Source of the DNA: Gemmatimonadota bacterium
GTDB lineage: Bacteria > Gemmatimonadota > Gemmatimonadetes > Palauibacterales > Palauibacteraceae
Direction: 5' to 3'
Assembly: GCA_021295785.1 (NCBI GenBank)
Contig: JAGWBR010000010.1
Span: 1-59,310 of the forward strand
Length of the DNA: 59,310 bases
The position numbers and the translations under genes were made by a program. Below the pieces are notes generated by a model. That model searched no databases and was not told the DNA's origin. It saw only the letters and a list, made by a program, of their open reading frames with translations. Shown piece after piece: positions 37,722 to 46,239 of the stretch (positions are counted from its first letter, which is position 1; each line of letters opens with the position of its first letter).

Positions 37722-39469
37722 AGCGGGTGGCCGCCGCCGCCGCGGTCTCCGCTGCCCTGCGTTCAGCGCTGACCTGGCGGCTGGATGTGCGGTCCGCGGG
37801 CGGACCGCAATGCGGCGAGCCAGCCGTTTACGTGGGATGGCACGAGCACATGGTGCTGCTGGCGTGGTTGTTCCGCCGCACAAGAGCGGCGCGGGCACGC
37901 GGAGGGATTACCCTGGTCAGCAAGAGCAAGGACGGGGCCATCGCGGCCCGGGTGCTGCGGGGGCTGGGTTTCCGGGTCGTTCAAGGGTCAAGCGCTCAAG
38001 GCGGATCGGCCGGATTCCGCGAGTTGGTTCGCTGCGCCGAAGACTCTGGCAGACCGGTGGTGCTCTCGGTCGACGGCTCCCGGGGTCCCAGGCGGGAACC
38101 CAAAATGGGGGCGGCGCGGCTTGCCCGGCTTTCCGGCCGCGTGGTGCGCCCCGTCGGCCTTGCGGTTGAGTCGGGGTGGCGACTGTCCTCTTGGGACCGG
38201 GTGCTGATTCCCGCCCCCGGGTCCCGAGTGTGTGCGGTGCTGGGTCCGCCGTCCGCGCCGGACTGCGCCCTCGGGCTCCGCGAAGCGATGGAACAGGCCG
38301 AATTGTCGGCTGGGGCTGAGCTGCGGGACCGTCTCGGCGGGGCGTCGTTCCGCCACCCGGTCGAGACGTGGGTCAGACGCAGTTGGACCGTGCCCCGGCC
38401 CCCGGCGCTTCTGGCTGCCGCGTCGGTTGGATATCGCCTCGGGGCACGGTTGCACCGGGCGGCCGCCAGGGTCCGCCGGAGCCGGCGGAGCAGGCTGCCG
38501 GTCGGAAGCCTGGCGGACCTCCCCCCGGTCACCGTGATTGGTGTGGGCGGACTTACGGTTGGCGGTTGCGGTAAGACGCCGATTGCTGCGTGGGCAGCGC
38601 AGCAGTTGTCTCGCGCGGGGTCCAAGACGTGCCTGATCACTCGCGGCTACGGCGATGAACTGGCCCAGCACCGGGCTCAGCTGCCCCATGTGACGGTGTG
38701 CGGCGGAAAGGACCGCGCCGCCCTGATCCGGAAGGCCGCCGCGGAAGGTGCCCGGGTCGTTGTTCTCGACGACTCGTACCAGAACTACCGGGTACGGCCT
38801 GACTTGACCATTCTCGCGGTCGACAGGGATGCGCTCGGTCGAACCAGCGGCCGGGTCTTCCCCGCCGGCCCTTTCCGCGAAGAGTGGCCCCGGGATGCCA
38901 CCCGCGCCGATTGGATCGTATTCACCGGGCGCGAGCCGCGCGGCGCCCGAACCATGCGCCTTGACGCCCAGCTCCGGGAACGCGCGGCTCGCGCCCTCCC
39001 CAAAGCGCGTACGGCCAGCCTCTGGTTCGAACCGGGGGAACCGGTTCCGGCCAGCACCGCCGCCAGGGCCGCGACCCGGCCCGACCCCAGATTGGCCGTC
39101 GCCGGGGTCATGAAACCGAACTTGTTTTTTGAGGCGGCCCGCGCTGTTTTCCCCGGCCTCGAAGTCTGCCTTCCGCTTTCCGACCACGGACTTCCCCCGC
39201 GGCGCAACCACGAGGGGCTTCGCGCCGCCGCGGGATCCGGCGTGGCAATTACACCCAAGGACCTGCAGCGACTCGGTCCCGTGTTCGGGGATGAAGTCCC
39301 CGTCTGGGTGGTCCCCGAACGACTCCGGTGGACCCGGGGCGAGAAGGCCCTGGCGACGGCCCTGATCGATGCTGCTGCCGCGCCCGGTTCCCGTGGGTCG
39401 GTCCCGGTGCCGATGCACCGGCCGGCCACACCCCGCCCCCCCGCCCCCGCGAAGGTCGATGCGGCGTGA
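37718..39469 (+). CDS. Fusion of a DUF374 acyltransferase-like domain with LpxK
   Basis: From a GTG overlapping lpxB the product is 583 aa. Residues 1-225 match DUF374, a domain related to lysophospholipid acyltransferases (VGWHEHMVLLAWLF, ITLVSKSKDGAIAARVLRGL, then GFRVVQGSS and DGSRGPRREPKMGAARLA). Residues 230-583 are LpxK, which phosphorylates the 4' position of lipid A: the P-loop GVGGLTVGGCGKTP, RGYGDE, VVLDDSYQNYRV and the HEGL region. The two are usually separate genes. Joining them suggests the DUF374 part acts on lipid A or a lipid A precursor. kdtA, the next pathway gene, is not in the window. Confidence 0.9.
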   Translation: MKRVAAAAAVSAALRSALTWRLDVRSAGGPQCGEPAVYVGWHEHMVLLAWLFRRTRAARARGGITLVSKSKDGAIAARVLRGLGFRVVQGSSAQGGSAGFRELVRCAEDSGRPVVLSVDGSRGPRREPKMGAARLARLSGRVVRPVGLAVESGWRLSSWDRVLIPAPGSRVCAVLGPPSAPDCALGLREAMEQAELSAGAELRDRLGGASFRHPVETWVRRSWTVPRPPALLAAASVGYRLGARLHRAAARVRRSRRSRLPVGSLADLPPVTVIGVGGLTVGGCGKTPIAAWAAQQLSRAGSKTCLITRGYGDELAQHRAQLPHVTVCGGKDRAALIRKAAAEGARVVVLDDSYQNYRVRPDLTILAVDRDALGRTSGRVFPAGPFREEWPRDATRADWIVFTGREPRGARTMRLDAQLRERAARALPKARTASLWFEPGEPVPASTAARAATRPDPRLAVAGVMKPNLFFEAARAVFPGLEVCLPLSDHGLPPRRNHEGLRAAAGSGVAITPKDLQRLGPVFGDEVPVWVVPERLRWTRGEKALATALIDAAAAPGSRGSVPVPMHRPATPRPPAPAKVDAA

Positions 39470-39942
39470 AGGTCTGCGTTGCGGCGGTAGGCCGTCTGAA
39501 GCCCGGCAGCGGTCTGGCAGCCGCGATTCGCGACTATGAAGACCGCCTGCACCGATGTTTTCGGTTCACCACCGTCGAAGTTGCTCCGGCCGGGCTGCCG
39601 GATTCCCAGGCGGAGCGTGCCCGCAAGGAAGAGGGCAGGGCGCTGGCCCGCGGAATCCCAGACGAACTGGAACTGGTGGCGTTGACCCGAAAAGGGGCAC
39701 TCTGGAGCACGGACCGTCTGGCCCGCTACCTCCAGGACCTTGGAGACCGGGGCAGGCCCGGCGCGGCCTTCGCCATCGGGGGAGCGCACGGGCTATCGGG
39801 GGAGTTCATGGGGCGGAGCACACACCGGGTGTCCGTCTCCGCCATGACCCTGCCGCACGAAATGGCCCGGCTCGTCCTCTCTGAACAACTGTACCGGGCC
39901 GCCATGATCCACCGGAATCACCCGTACCACAAGGGGAAATGA
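39466..39942 (+). CDS. rlmH: 23S rRNA pseudouridine-1915 N3-methyltransferase
   Basis: RlmH methylates pseudouridine 1915 in 23S rRNA of complete 70S ribosomes. The 158-aa SPOUT protein has FAIGGAHGLSGEFM, the SAM-binding knot, and the typical C-terminus LPHEMARLVLSEQLYRAAMI ending in HRNHPYHKGK. It starts at a GTG overlapping the fused lpxK gene and overlaps the next gene as ATGA. Confidence 0.95.
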   Translation: MKVCVAAVGRLKPGSGLAAAIRDYEDRLHRCFRFTTVEVAPAGLPDSQAERARKEEGRALARGIPDELELVALTRKGALWSTDRLARYLQDLGDRGRPGAAFAIGGAHGLSGEFMGRSTHRVSVSAMTLPHEMARLVLSEQLYRAAMIHRNHPYHKGK

Positions 39943-40685
39943 CCCAAGGCAGCGGGGCTGCGCCGGGGGAGTGGTTTCGCGAGTGGTTTGGCGAAGCATA
40001 CTTGCGGCTTTACCCTCACCGCGACGAGCGGGAAGCAGCCCAAGCCGTCGAACTTTACCTGACGCACGCGAAGATTGGCCCGGGGCGGCGGGTACTGGAT
40101 CTGGCCTGCGGGGCAGGGCGGCACCTGCAGGTGCTCTTGCGGGAGCGACTGGCGGTGTACGGCATGGACTTGTCCGCGCCGCTCCTCCACAAGGCCCTCC
40201 CGGACGGCCGCGGCCGGCTAACGAGGGGAGACATGCGGAAATTGCCGTACCGTTCGGGCGCGTTCGAAGGCCTGGTCAGTTTTTTCACCTCGTTTGGGTA
40301 TTTCATGACGCCCGAAGAAGACCGGGACGTGCTGTCCGAGGCCCGCCGCGTGCTCGCCAGGGGGTCATGGATTCTGCTGGACTACTTGAACGAGCAACTG
40401 GTCCGGTCCACACTCGCCCCCCAAGACGAACAACGGGTAGGCGATAACCTGGTCCGGCAGCGCCGGTGGATCGAGAACGAACAAGTCTTCAAGCAGATCG
40501 ACGTGGGCGCGCCCGACGGCGGTGTCCGTACCTATCACGAGCGGGTCAGGTTGTATCAGCCCTCGTCGCTCAAGGCGTTGTTCCGGGAGTGCGGGTTCAC
40601 GCCAAGGTTGGAGTTCGGCCACTACGACGGGAGTAATTTCGGCTCGTCCTCACCCCGGTTCATTCTTATGGCGACCGCGGAATGA
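39939..40685 (+). CDS. Class I SAM-dependent methyltransferase
   Basis: The 248-aa protein has SAM motif I VLDLACGAGRHLQVL, an acidic motif II (YGMDLS), GDMRKLPYRSGAFEGLVSFF and LLDYLN. The substrate is unknown. It is coupled to bshC through an ATGA overlap, and this methyltransferase-bshC pair seems familiar from other genomes, so a link with thiol metabolism is possible but unproven. Confidence 0.85.
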   Translation: MTQGSGAAPGEWFREWFGEAYLRLYPHRDEREAAQAVELYLTHAKIGPGRRVLDLACGAGRHLQVLLRERLAVYGMDLSAPLLHKALPDGRGRLTRGDMRKLPYRSGAFEGLVSFFTSFGYFMTPEEDRDVLSEARRVLARGSWILLDYLNEQLVRSTLAPQDEQRVGDNLVRQRRWIENEQVFKQIDVGAPDGGVRTYHERVRLYQPSSLKALFRECGFTPRLEFGHYDGSNFGSSSPRFILMATAE

Positions 40686-42268
40686 GCACAGCCCGGCCCG
40701 TCCGTCTGCCGTTGGTCGAACCGCGTCCCGTGGCTCAACCGGGCTCGCTGGCCGCGGAGGCCCTGCAACCCGGGGGACCGCTGTCTCTTGGCCCGCCTCT
40801 CCAGTCGAGCCGGGTGACGATGCGGCGCGGAGAGCTCCGAGACCCCGTGGCGTTCGGCGTCTCCGGCCCCAAAGCGAAGCAGCGCCTGGAGGCCGTACTG
40901 GCCGGAAAGGGATGGGTCGTGAGCACCGGCCAGGCGCCCGGCCTGTTCTTGGGGCCGCTGTACGTGATCTATAAAATTCTGACAGCTATCTCTTTAGCAG
41001 ATCATATTGAAATCAGTTTCGATATTCCGACGCTTCCGTTGTTCTGGATTGCCTCCGACGACCACGATTGGGAGGAGGCGGCCACCACCCTGATCATGGA
41101 CGGTCAACACCCCGCCGACATCCGCAAGCTGTTTCTGGAGCTCCCCCCCGGACTCGAGGGCCGTGCGGTTGGACCGCTGGCGCTCCCCGACAGCATCGCC
41201 GAACTCGCTGGCGAACTGTCGCGATCTCTGGCAGGCGAATACCGGGGCGACTACTGGCGGCAGTGCCTTGCCGACCTCTGGAAACCGGGTGTCCGGTTCT
41301 CGGAGGCCTTCGCCGAAACACTGAGCATGGCGCTCGGCGACCGGGGATTTGCATGGCTGGATGCCGCCTCTCCGCCTGTGAAAGCGGCCTCCACCGGGTT
41401 CTTCGCCAGGCTTCTGCAGGACCCGGCGCTCGCCCTTCAAGCCTGCCGGACAGGTGCCGAGGTCGTGACCGCGGCGGGGTTTGAACCGGCGATCAACATC
41501 CTGCCCGATACCCTGCCGTTGTTCTTTGACGGGGGTTCGGGCCGGCGCCGGGTCGTGGCACCAGAGGCGGGACCCATGCTGGACCGCCTGCACCAGAACC
41601 CGGCCGCGTTTTCCCCCAACGTCGAGACCCGGCCGGTGCTGGAGTCGCACCTGCTTTCGGTCCGTGCTACCGTGCTTGGACCCGGAGAGGCGGCGTACTG
41701 GACTCAGCTGCCGCCGCTGTTCGACGCCCTGGGCGTGCCGCGGCCCGGCATTCTGCCGCGTGCCTCTTTCGCACTGGTCGAACCACGGGTCAGGCGGTGG
41801 CTGGAAAGAACGGAAGCTTCGGTGGAGGCTCTGGCGGCAGGCCCGGAGCAGCAGGAGGGGCGCCTGATCGCGGAGGGCCGGCCGACGGCTCTGAACAACG
41901 AGATCGCGGCCCTTCGCGATGAAACGCGCCGCCGGTGGCAAGCGATAGAAGAACTCGGCAGGGAATCGGCCCCCGGCTCGGCGTCGGCCGCCCGCAAGGC
42001 CGGCAAGCGGGTGGAGGGGGCGCTCACCGACTACGAGCGCCAGGTGGACCGCGAGGTCCGACAGCGCCTGGGCACACGCCTGGGGCAACTTCGGGCAGCG
42101 GCTGCGCAACTGTTTCCGGGGCGCCGCCCGCAGGAGCGGGTGCTGGGCCCGATACCGTTTCTTGCGCGTTACGGGCCGGAATTGTTGGATGCCCTGGCCA
42201 GGGCCACTGACCGCTACGTTGACGACCACATGACGGCACAGTGCCCCGATGCAGGGGAAACAGCATAG
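40682..42268 (+). CDS. bshC: Putative cysteine ligase BshC (bacillithiol synthesis)
   Basis: BshC adds cysteine to glucosaminyl-malate, the last step of bacillithiol synthesis. The 528-aa protein shows VVSTGQAPGLFLGPLYVIYK, the nucleotide-binding-like FWIASDDHDWEEAATT, and SPNVETRPVLESHLL with LGPGEAAYWTQLPPLFDALG, all landmarks of the family. A long coiled-coil follows (residues 365-480) as expected. The length is normal. bshA and bshB are not present, but their product must exist for BshC to work. Confidence 0.93.
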   Translation: MSTARPVRLPLVEPRPVAQPGSLAAEALQPGGPLSLGPPLQSSRVTMRRGELRDPVAFGVSGPKAKQRLEAVLAGKGWVVSTGQAPGLFLGPLYVIYKILTAISLADHIEISFDIPTLPLFWIASDDHDWEEAATTLIMDGQHPADIRKLFLELPPGLEGRAVGPLALPDSIAELAGELSRSLAGEYRGDYWRQCLADLWKPGVRFSEAFAETLSMALGDRGFAWLDAASPPVKAASTGFFARLLQDPALALQACRTGAEVVTAAGFEPAINILPDTLPLFFDGGSGRRRVVAPEAGPMLDRLHQNPAAFSPNVETRPVLESHLLSVRATVLGPGEAAYWTQLPPLFDALGVPRPGILPRASFALVEPRVRRWLERTEASVEALAAGPEQQEGRLIAEGRPTALNNEIAALRDETRRRWQAIEELGRESAPGSASAARKAGKRVEGALTDYERQVDREVRQRLGTRLGQLRAAAAQLFPGRRPQERVLGPIPFLARYGPELLDALARATDRYVDDHMTAQCPDAGETA

Positions 42269-42338
42269 GAATAATTTCCGGCATGGACCCGACAGGTGTG
42301 CACCGCGGAGTTCTGCGTCGCGGAGGGAGGCCAGGCGG

Positions 42339-42614
42339 ATGACGTTCCTCTTCGGCCTGATAATTGGTGCGATTATCCTCGTCACGGTGACCGCGCTCTT
42401 TCTTGATTCGCCACTCTCCACGGCCCTGGCCAAGCGCATCTCGCGGTCTGCACCGCCTCCGGACGCGCGCCTGGAGGCCATGCAGGCCGAAATCGACGCG
42501 CTGAACGCCTCCGTAAGCAGACTGGAAGAAGAAAGCGACTTCGTGCGGACGCTTCTGGAAGATTCGGTGTCGAAGGCGGGTCCGGGCGCGCTGCCGCCCG
42601 GAGGACGGGACTGA
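42339..42614 (+). CDS. Small membrane protein with coiled-coil
   Basis: The 91-aa product starts MTFLFGLIIGAIILVTVTAL, a single membrane span, and continues with a predicted coiled-coil (ARLEAMQAEIDALNASVSRL, then EEESDFVRTLLEDS). The shape resembles LapA or PspB-like small proteins, but no specific family is recognised. A GGAGG lies upstream of the ATG. Its 3' end overlaps the likely murJ start by four bases (CTGA), so it may be produced together with the lipid II flippase. Confidence 0.6.
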   Translation: MTFLFGLIIGAIILVTVTALFLDSPLSTALAKRISRSAPPPDARLEAMQAEIDALNASVSRLEEESDFVRTLLEDSVSKAGPGALPPGGRD

Positions 42615-44341
42615 GCTCCAGGAAACCTGAAGCGCCTGCGGCCGGAGGAGAGGTAAGAGCCGGAGGCGGCATCCTCACAAGCCGGGTCACGGGTCTTGCG
42701 CGGGATGTTGTTCTGGGCGCGTTTTTCGGCCTCTCGCCGGCGATGGACGCCTACGTGTTTGCGCTGCGCCTGCCCAATTTCTTCCGCAACCTCATGGCCG
42801 AAGGCGCCCTCTCCGCGAGCCTGACACCCATCCTGGCCGCCCTGGTCGGAGCAAAGAACACAAAGGACGTGCAACGAGTCGCCCGGGGTTCGCTGGCGCT
42901 GGTGGGAATCGCCGCCCTGGGCCTGAGCATCGCGGGAATGCTGGCGGCACCGTGGCTCGCCCGGTTTGTGGCACCGGGGTTCGACTCCGATCAGCAGCTT
43001 CTTGCCAGTCGGCTGGTCCAGATCACGTTCCCGATGGCCGGGATGATGATCCTGGGAGCGTGGTGCATGTCGGTGCTCAACAGCCACCGGTGGTTCTTCG
43101 TCCCGCAGGCCGCCCCCGCCCTGTGGAACCTCGCCCAGATTGCCGGGGTCCTGGTCGGGGCGCGAATGGGGTGGGAGCCGCTGGTCGTGGTGCTGGCGTG
43201 GAGCACTCTGGTCGGCAGTGCGCTGCAGCTCCTGGTGCAGTTTGTGCCCGCCCGGCGTCTGCTGGGGTGGATTCGACCCAGGATCGAACGGGGTTACCAA
43301 CCCATTCAGGAGGCCGTGCGCAGGGCCGGTCCGGCGGCCGCCGGCCAGGGCCTGTACCAGGTGTCCGGGCTTGTCGACGCGGCCCTGGCGTCGTTCCTGC
43401 TGTCGGGAGCCCTCAGCGCGCTGTATTTCGCCCAGAGGATCGCGCAGCTTCCGCTGGCGGTGGTCGGGGCCGCGGTGACCCAGGCCGCGCTCACCGAAAT
43501 GTCTCGCGAGAAGGATCCCGCCAAGCTGGCCTCCCACCTCGAGGGGGCTTCCCAAAAAATTCTGTGGTTCACCATCCCGGCGGCCGCGGCGGTAATCGCC
43601 GGCGGAGACCTGATCGCCTCGGCGATCTTCCAGCGCGGGGCGTTCACCTCTTCAGACGCCCGGGATGTGCATGTGATCCTGGCGGCCTCGGCGCTCAGTA
43701 TTCTGGCCGGTCCGATGGCCAAGCTGCTTGCGGCGAGCTTTCACTCCCAGGGCAACACGGCCATCCCGCTGCGCTGCGCGGCCTGGGGGCTGGGCACGGG
43801 TGTCGCGGTTGGGGCGTCGTTGATGTTCTTCCTTGAATCGGCCGGTTGGGGCGTGCGAGCCGCGGCCGGATTGGTGGGTGGCGGGGGAGTGGGTGCTTCG
43901 GTCCAGGTGGCTCTCCTGGCGCGAACCCTCAAGTCGCGGGAGTTCCCCTCGTGGCGGCCGCGCGGCCAGACCGTGCTCCGCATGGCCCTGGCGGCGGTGT
44001 GCCTCGGGGCGGTGTTCTGGTTTACCGGCACCGTGCTTGGTGCGGTGGCGGACACCGGGTGGGAGAGAGTCGCTTTGGTGGCCATGGCGGGTGTGGTTGG
44101 AGGTGGTGTGTATGTGGGCATTGCGGGGACACGAGTCCCGAAGGCTCTCCTCCGCGGAGAGCACTTGGCTGGCGGACCCGCACGGGGGCCGAACGGTGCG
44201 GACGGGGCCGCCGACGACCAGGACGGCAAACGCCGTGGCGGCCCTCCCCGTCGCGGCGGCCGACGTCACCAGGGCTCGGGTGGTCCGGCCCCCATGCCCA
44301 AACGGAAACGGCGCCGTGTACGAGCGCGGTGGACGAAATGA
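42611..44341 (+). CDS. murJ: Lipid II flippase MurJ
   Basis: MurJ moves lipid II across the inner membrane for peptidoglycan synthesis. The family N-terminus (ILTSRVTGLARDVVLGAFFG, then SPAMDAYVFALRLPNFFRN and EGALSASLTPIL) is encoded upstream of the first ATG at 42743, so that ATG is too late. The best start is CTG at 42611, six bases after GGAGG and overlapping the previous stop as CTGA, giving 576 aa. About 13-14 hydrophobic segments follow. The C-terminus has a 60-residue polar, basic tail (KRRGGPPRRGGRRHQGSG) not usual in MurJ. It overlaps uvrC as ATGA. Confidence 0.88.
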   Translation: MSSRKPEAPAAGGEVRAGGGILTSRVTGLARDVVLGAFFGLSPAMDAYVFALRLPNFFRNLMAEGALSASLTPILAALVGAKNTKDVQRVARGSLALVGIAALGLSIAGMLAAPWLARFVAPGFDSDQQLLASRLVQITFPMAGMMILGAWCMSVLNSHRWFFVPQAAPALWNLAQIAGVLVGARMGWEPLVVVLAWSTLVGSALQLLVQFVPARRLLGWIRPRIERGYQPIQEAVRRAGPAAAGQGLYQVSGLVDAALASFLLSGALSALYFAQRIAQLPLAVVGAAVTQAALTEMSREKDPAKLASHLEGASQKILWFTIPAAAAVIAGGDLIASAIFQRGAFTSSDARDVHVILAASALSILAGPMAKLLAASFHSQGNTAIPLRCAAWGLGTGVAVGASLMFFLESAGWGVRAAAGLVGGGGVGASVQVALLARTLKSREFPSWRPRGQTVLRMALAAVCLGAVFWFTGTVLGAVADTGWERVALVAMAGVVGGGVYVGIAGTRVPKALLRGEHLAGGPARGPNGADGAADDQDGKRRGGPPRRGGRRHQGSGGPAPMPKRKRRRVRARWTK

Positions 44342-46239
44342 AGGAACCAGTTCAGAACCGACTCCAGGGGCTTCGGGACAAGGCGAAGGATCTGCCCCGG
44401 TCGCCGGGAGTGTACATGTTCCGCGATGACCGCGGCGAGCCGCTCTACGTGGGGAAGGCGCATTCGCTGCGGTCGCGCGTGGGCTCTTATTTCGGGAAAC
44501 CGGCGCTGCGCTCGGTCAAGGGAAAACGACTGGCAGGCCGAATCCGGGAGATTGAAACCTTCCCAGTTGAGGGAGACGCCGAGGGGCTGCTCCTGGAATG
44601 GAACCTGATCCGGGAATTCGCCCCGCCTTTCAACATTCAGCTCCGCGACGACAAGAGTTTCCCCTACGTCAAGGTGACGGTCAACGAACCGTTCCCCAGG
44701 GTCTTCGTCACCCGCTGGCTCGAAGAGGACGGGGCCCGCTACTTCGGCCCGTTCACCGATGTGGGGGCCATGCGAAGGGCTCTACGCATGGTCAAACGCA
44801 TGTACACGGTCCGGTCGTGCCGGTACCGCATGCCGGCCGAAATGCCGCCCAGGCCCTGCCTCGACTACCATATCGGGCGGTGTAAGGCTCCGTGCGCCGG
44901 GCTCCAGACCCAAGAAGAGTACAGGGCCATGGTGGACGAGATCCTGCTGATCCTGTCCGGGCGGACCGGTGCGCTCAGACGTCAAGTCACGCAGAAGATG
45001 CAGGGTGCCGCGGAGGCCATGGAATACGAAGAGGCGGGCCGGCTGCGCGACGTGTTGCGGGGCCTCGACAGTATCGAAACACGGCAGCGGGCCGTCGGAC
45101 CAAGGGCGGATGACTGCGACGCGATCGGCTTGGCCCGGGAGGGCAGTACCGCCTGCGGAGCGGTCTTGAAGGTGCGCGAGGGACGCCTGATCGGACGCCA
45201 CGTCCGGTACTTCGGCAATGCTTCGCAACAGGAAGATGATGTAGTGTTGGAGACTGCGGTCAAGGGTTTCTATCTGCGCAAGGGTGTGAGGCCGCCCCGG
45301 GTCGTTCTCCTGCCGCGCGGGTTCGGCGGTCAGGACCTGCTCAGGGAATGTCTGGAGTCAACCCGCGGGGAACCGTGCGAGCTGGTGGTGCCGGCTCGCG
45401 GGTACAAGGCAGATTTGGTGCTAATGGCTGGCAAGCACGCGCAGCATATTCTGGCGCAGGACGGCTTGAGCACAGTAAGTCATATACCAACAGGAATTTC
45501 TGAGGAGGGGAACGCAGGTGCCGTGGCCGCACCGGGTGCGGCCTCGCTTGAGCGCGAACTGGGCCTTGATCGACCCCCTGGGACCGTGGTCTGTTTCGAT
45601 ATTTCCACGCTCGGAGGCTCGGAATCGGTTGGCAGCTGCGTGTGGTCCACCGAGACCGGCACCGACAAGTCGGAATACCGAAGGTTCAGGATCCGTGAGG
45701 CGGAATCCGGGATGCCCGACGACTACGCCATGATGCAGGAGGTTGTTCGTCGGTACTTTGAGCGCCGGGTGCTGGAGGGGCGTCCCCTGCCTGACCTTGT
45801 CGTGGTGGACGGGGGCAAGGGACAGTTGTCCTCGGCCCGCCAGGCGATGGAGGCGGCGGGAGTGTCCGATCTGCCCGTCGCGGCGCTGGCCAAGCGCGAC
45901 GAGGAGGTTTTCGTTCCAGACAAATCCGATCCGATCCGGCTGAGCAGGTCTGACCCGGGTCTTCGCTGGCTCCAGCGGGCCCGGGACGAGGCGCACCGGT
46001 TTGCCCTCGACTACAACCGGTCGCTCAGGCGCCGCCGCACTCTGAGGTCTCGTCTGGGCGATGTACCGGGCGTCGGCCCGGCCCGGGAGCAGGCCCTGCT
46101 GACCCGCTTCGGGAGTCTGGACGCGGTTCGGAGGTCCAGCGCCCAACAGCTCTGCTCGGCGCCGGGAATTGGTCTGTCGACCGCGCAGGCCATATTGAGC
46201 GCACTTCGTGCGGACCACCCCGGTAATGGTGCGGAGTGA
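44338..46239 (+). CDS. uvrC: Excinuclease ABC subunit C
   Basis: UvrC makes both cuts in nucleotide excision repair. The 633-aa protein has the GIY-YIG domain (SPGVYMFRDDRGEPLYVGKA), a Cys-rich patch (CLDYHIGRCKAPCAG), a UVR motif (EAMEYEEAGRLRDVLRGLD), the RNase H-like endonuclease region (VCFDISTLGGSESVGS, then DLVVVDGGKGQLSSA) and a helix-hairpin-helix tail (DVPGVGPAREQALLTRFGS). Length is typical. Confidence 0.96.
   Translation: MKEPVQNRLQGLRDKAKDLPRSPGVYMFRDDRGEPLYVGKAHSLRSRVGSYFGKPALRSVKGKRLAGRIREIETFPVEGDAEGLLLEWNLIREFAPPFNIQLRDDKSFPYVKVTVNEPFPRVFVTRWLEEDGARYFGPFTDVGAMRRALRMVKRMYTVRSCRYRMPAEMPPRPCLDYHIGRCKAPCAGLQTQEEYRAMVDEILLILSGRTGALRRQVTQKMQGAAEAMEYEEAGRLRDVLRGLDSIETRQRAVGPRADDCDAIGLAREGSTACGAVLKVREGRLIGRHVRYFGNASQQEDDVVLETAVKGFYLRKGVRPPRVVLLPRGFGGQDLLRECLESTRGEPCELVVPARGYKADLVLMAGKHAQHILAQDGLSTVSHIPTGISEEGNAGAVAAPGAASLERELGLDRPPGTVVCFDISTLGGSESVGSCVWSTETGTDKSEYRRFRIREAESGMPDDYAMMQEVVRRYFERRVLEGRPLPDLVVVDGGKGQLSSARQAMEAAGVSDLPVAALAKRDEEVFVPDKSDPIRLSRSDPGLRWLQRARDEAHRFALDYNRSLRRRRTLRSRLGDVPGVGPAREQALLTRFGSLDAVRRSSAQQLCSAPGIGLSTAQAILSALRADHPGNGAE

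Noticed and set aside
40994-43555. 853-codon minus-strand open frame
   Set aside because: It mirrors bshC and murJ and has the Arg/Gly/Pro/His-rich composition typical of antisense frames in GC-rich DNA.
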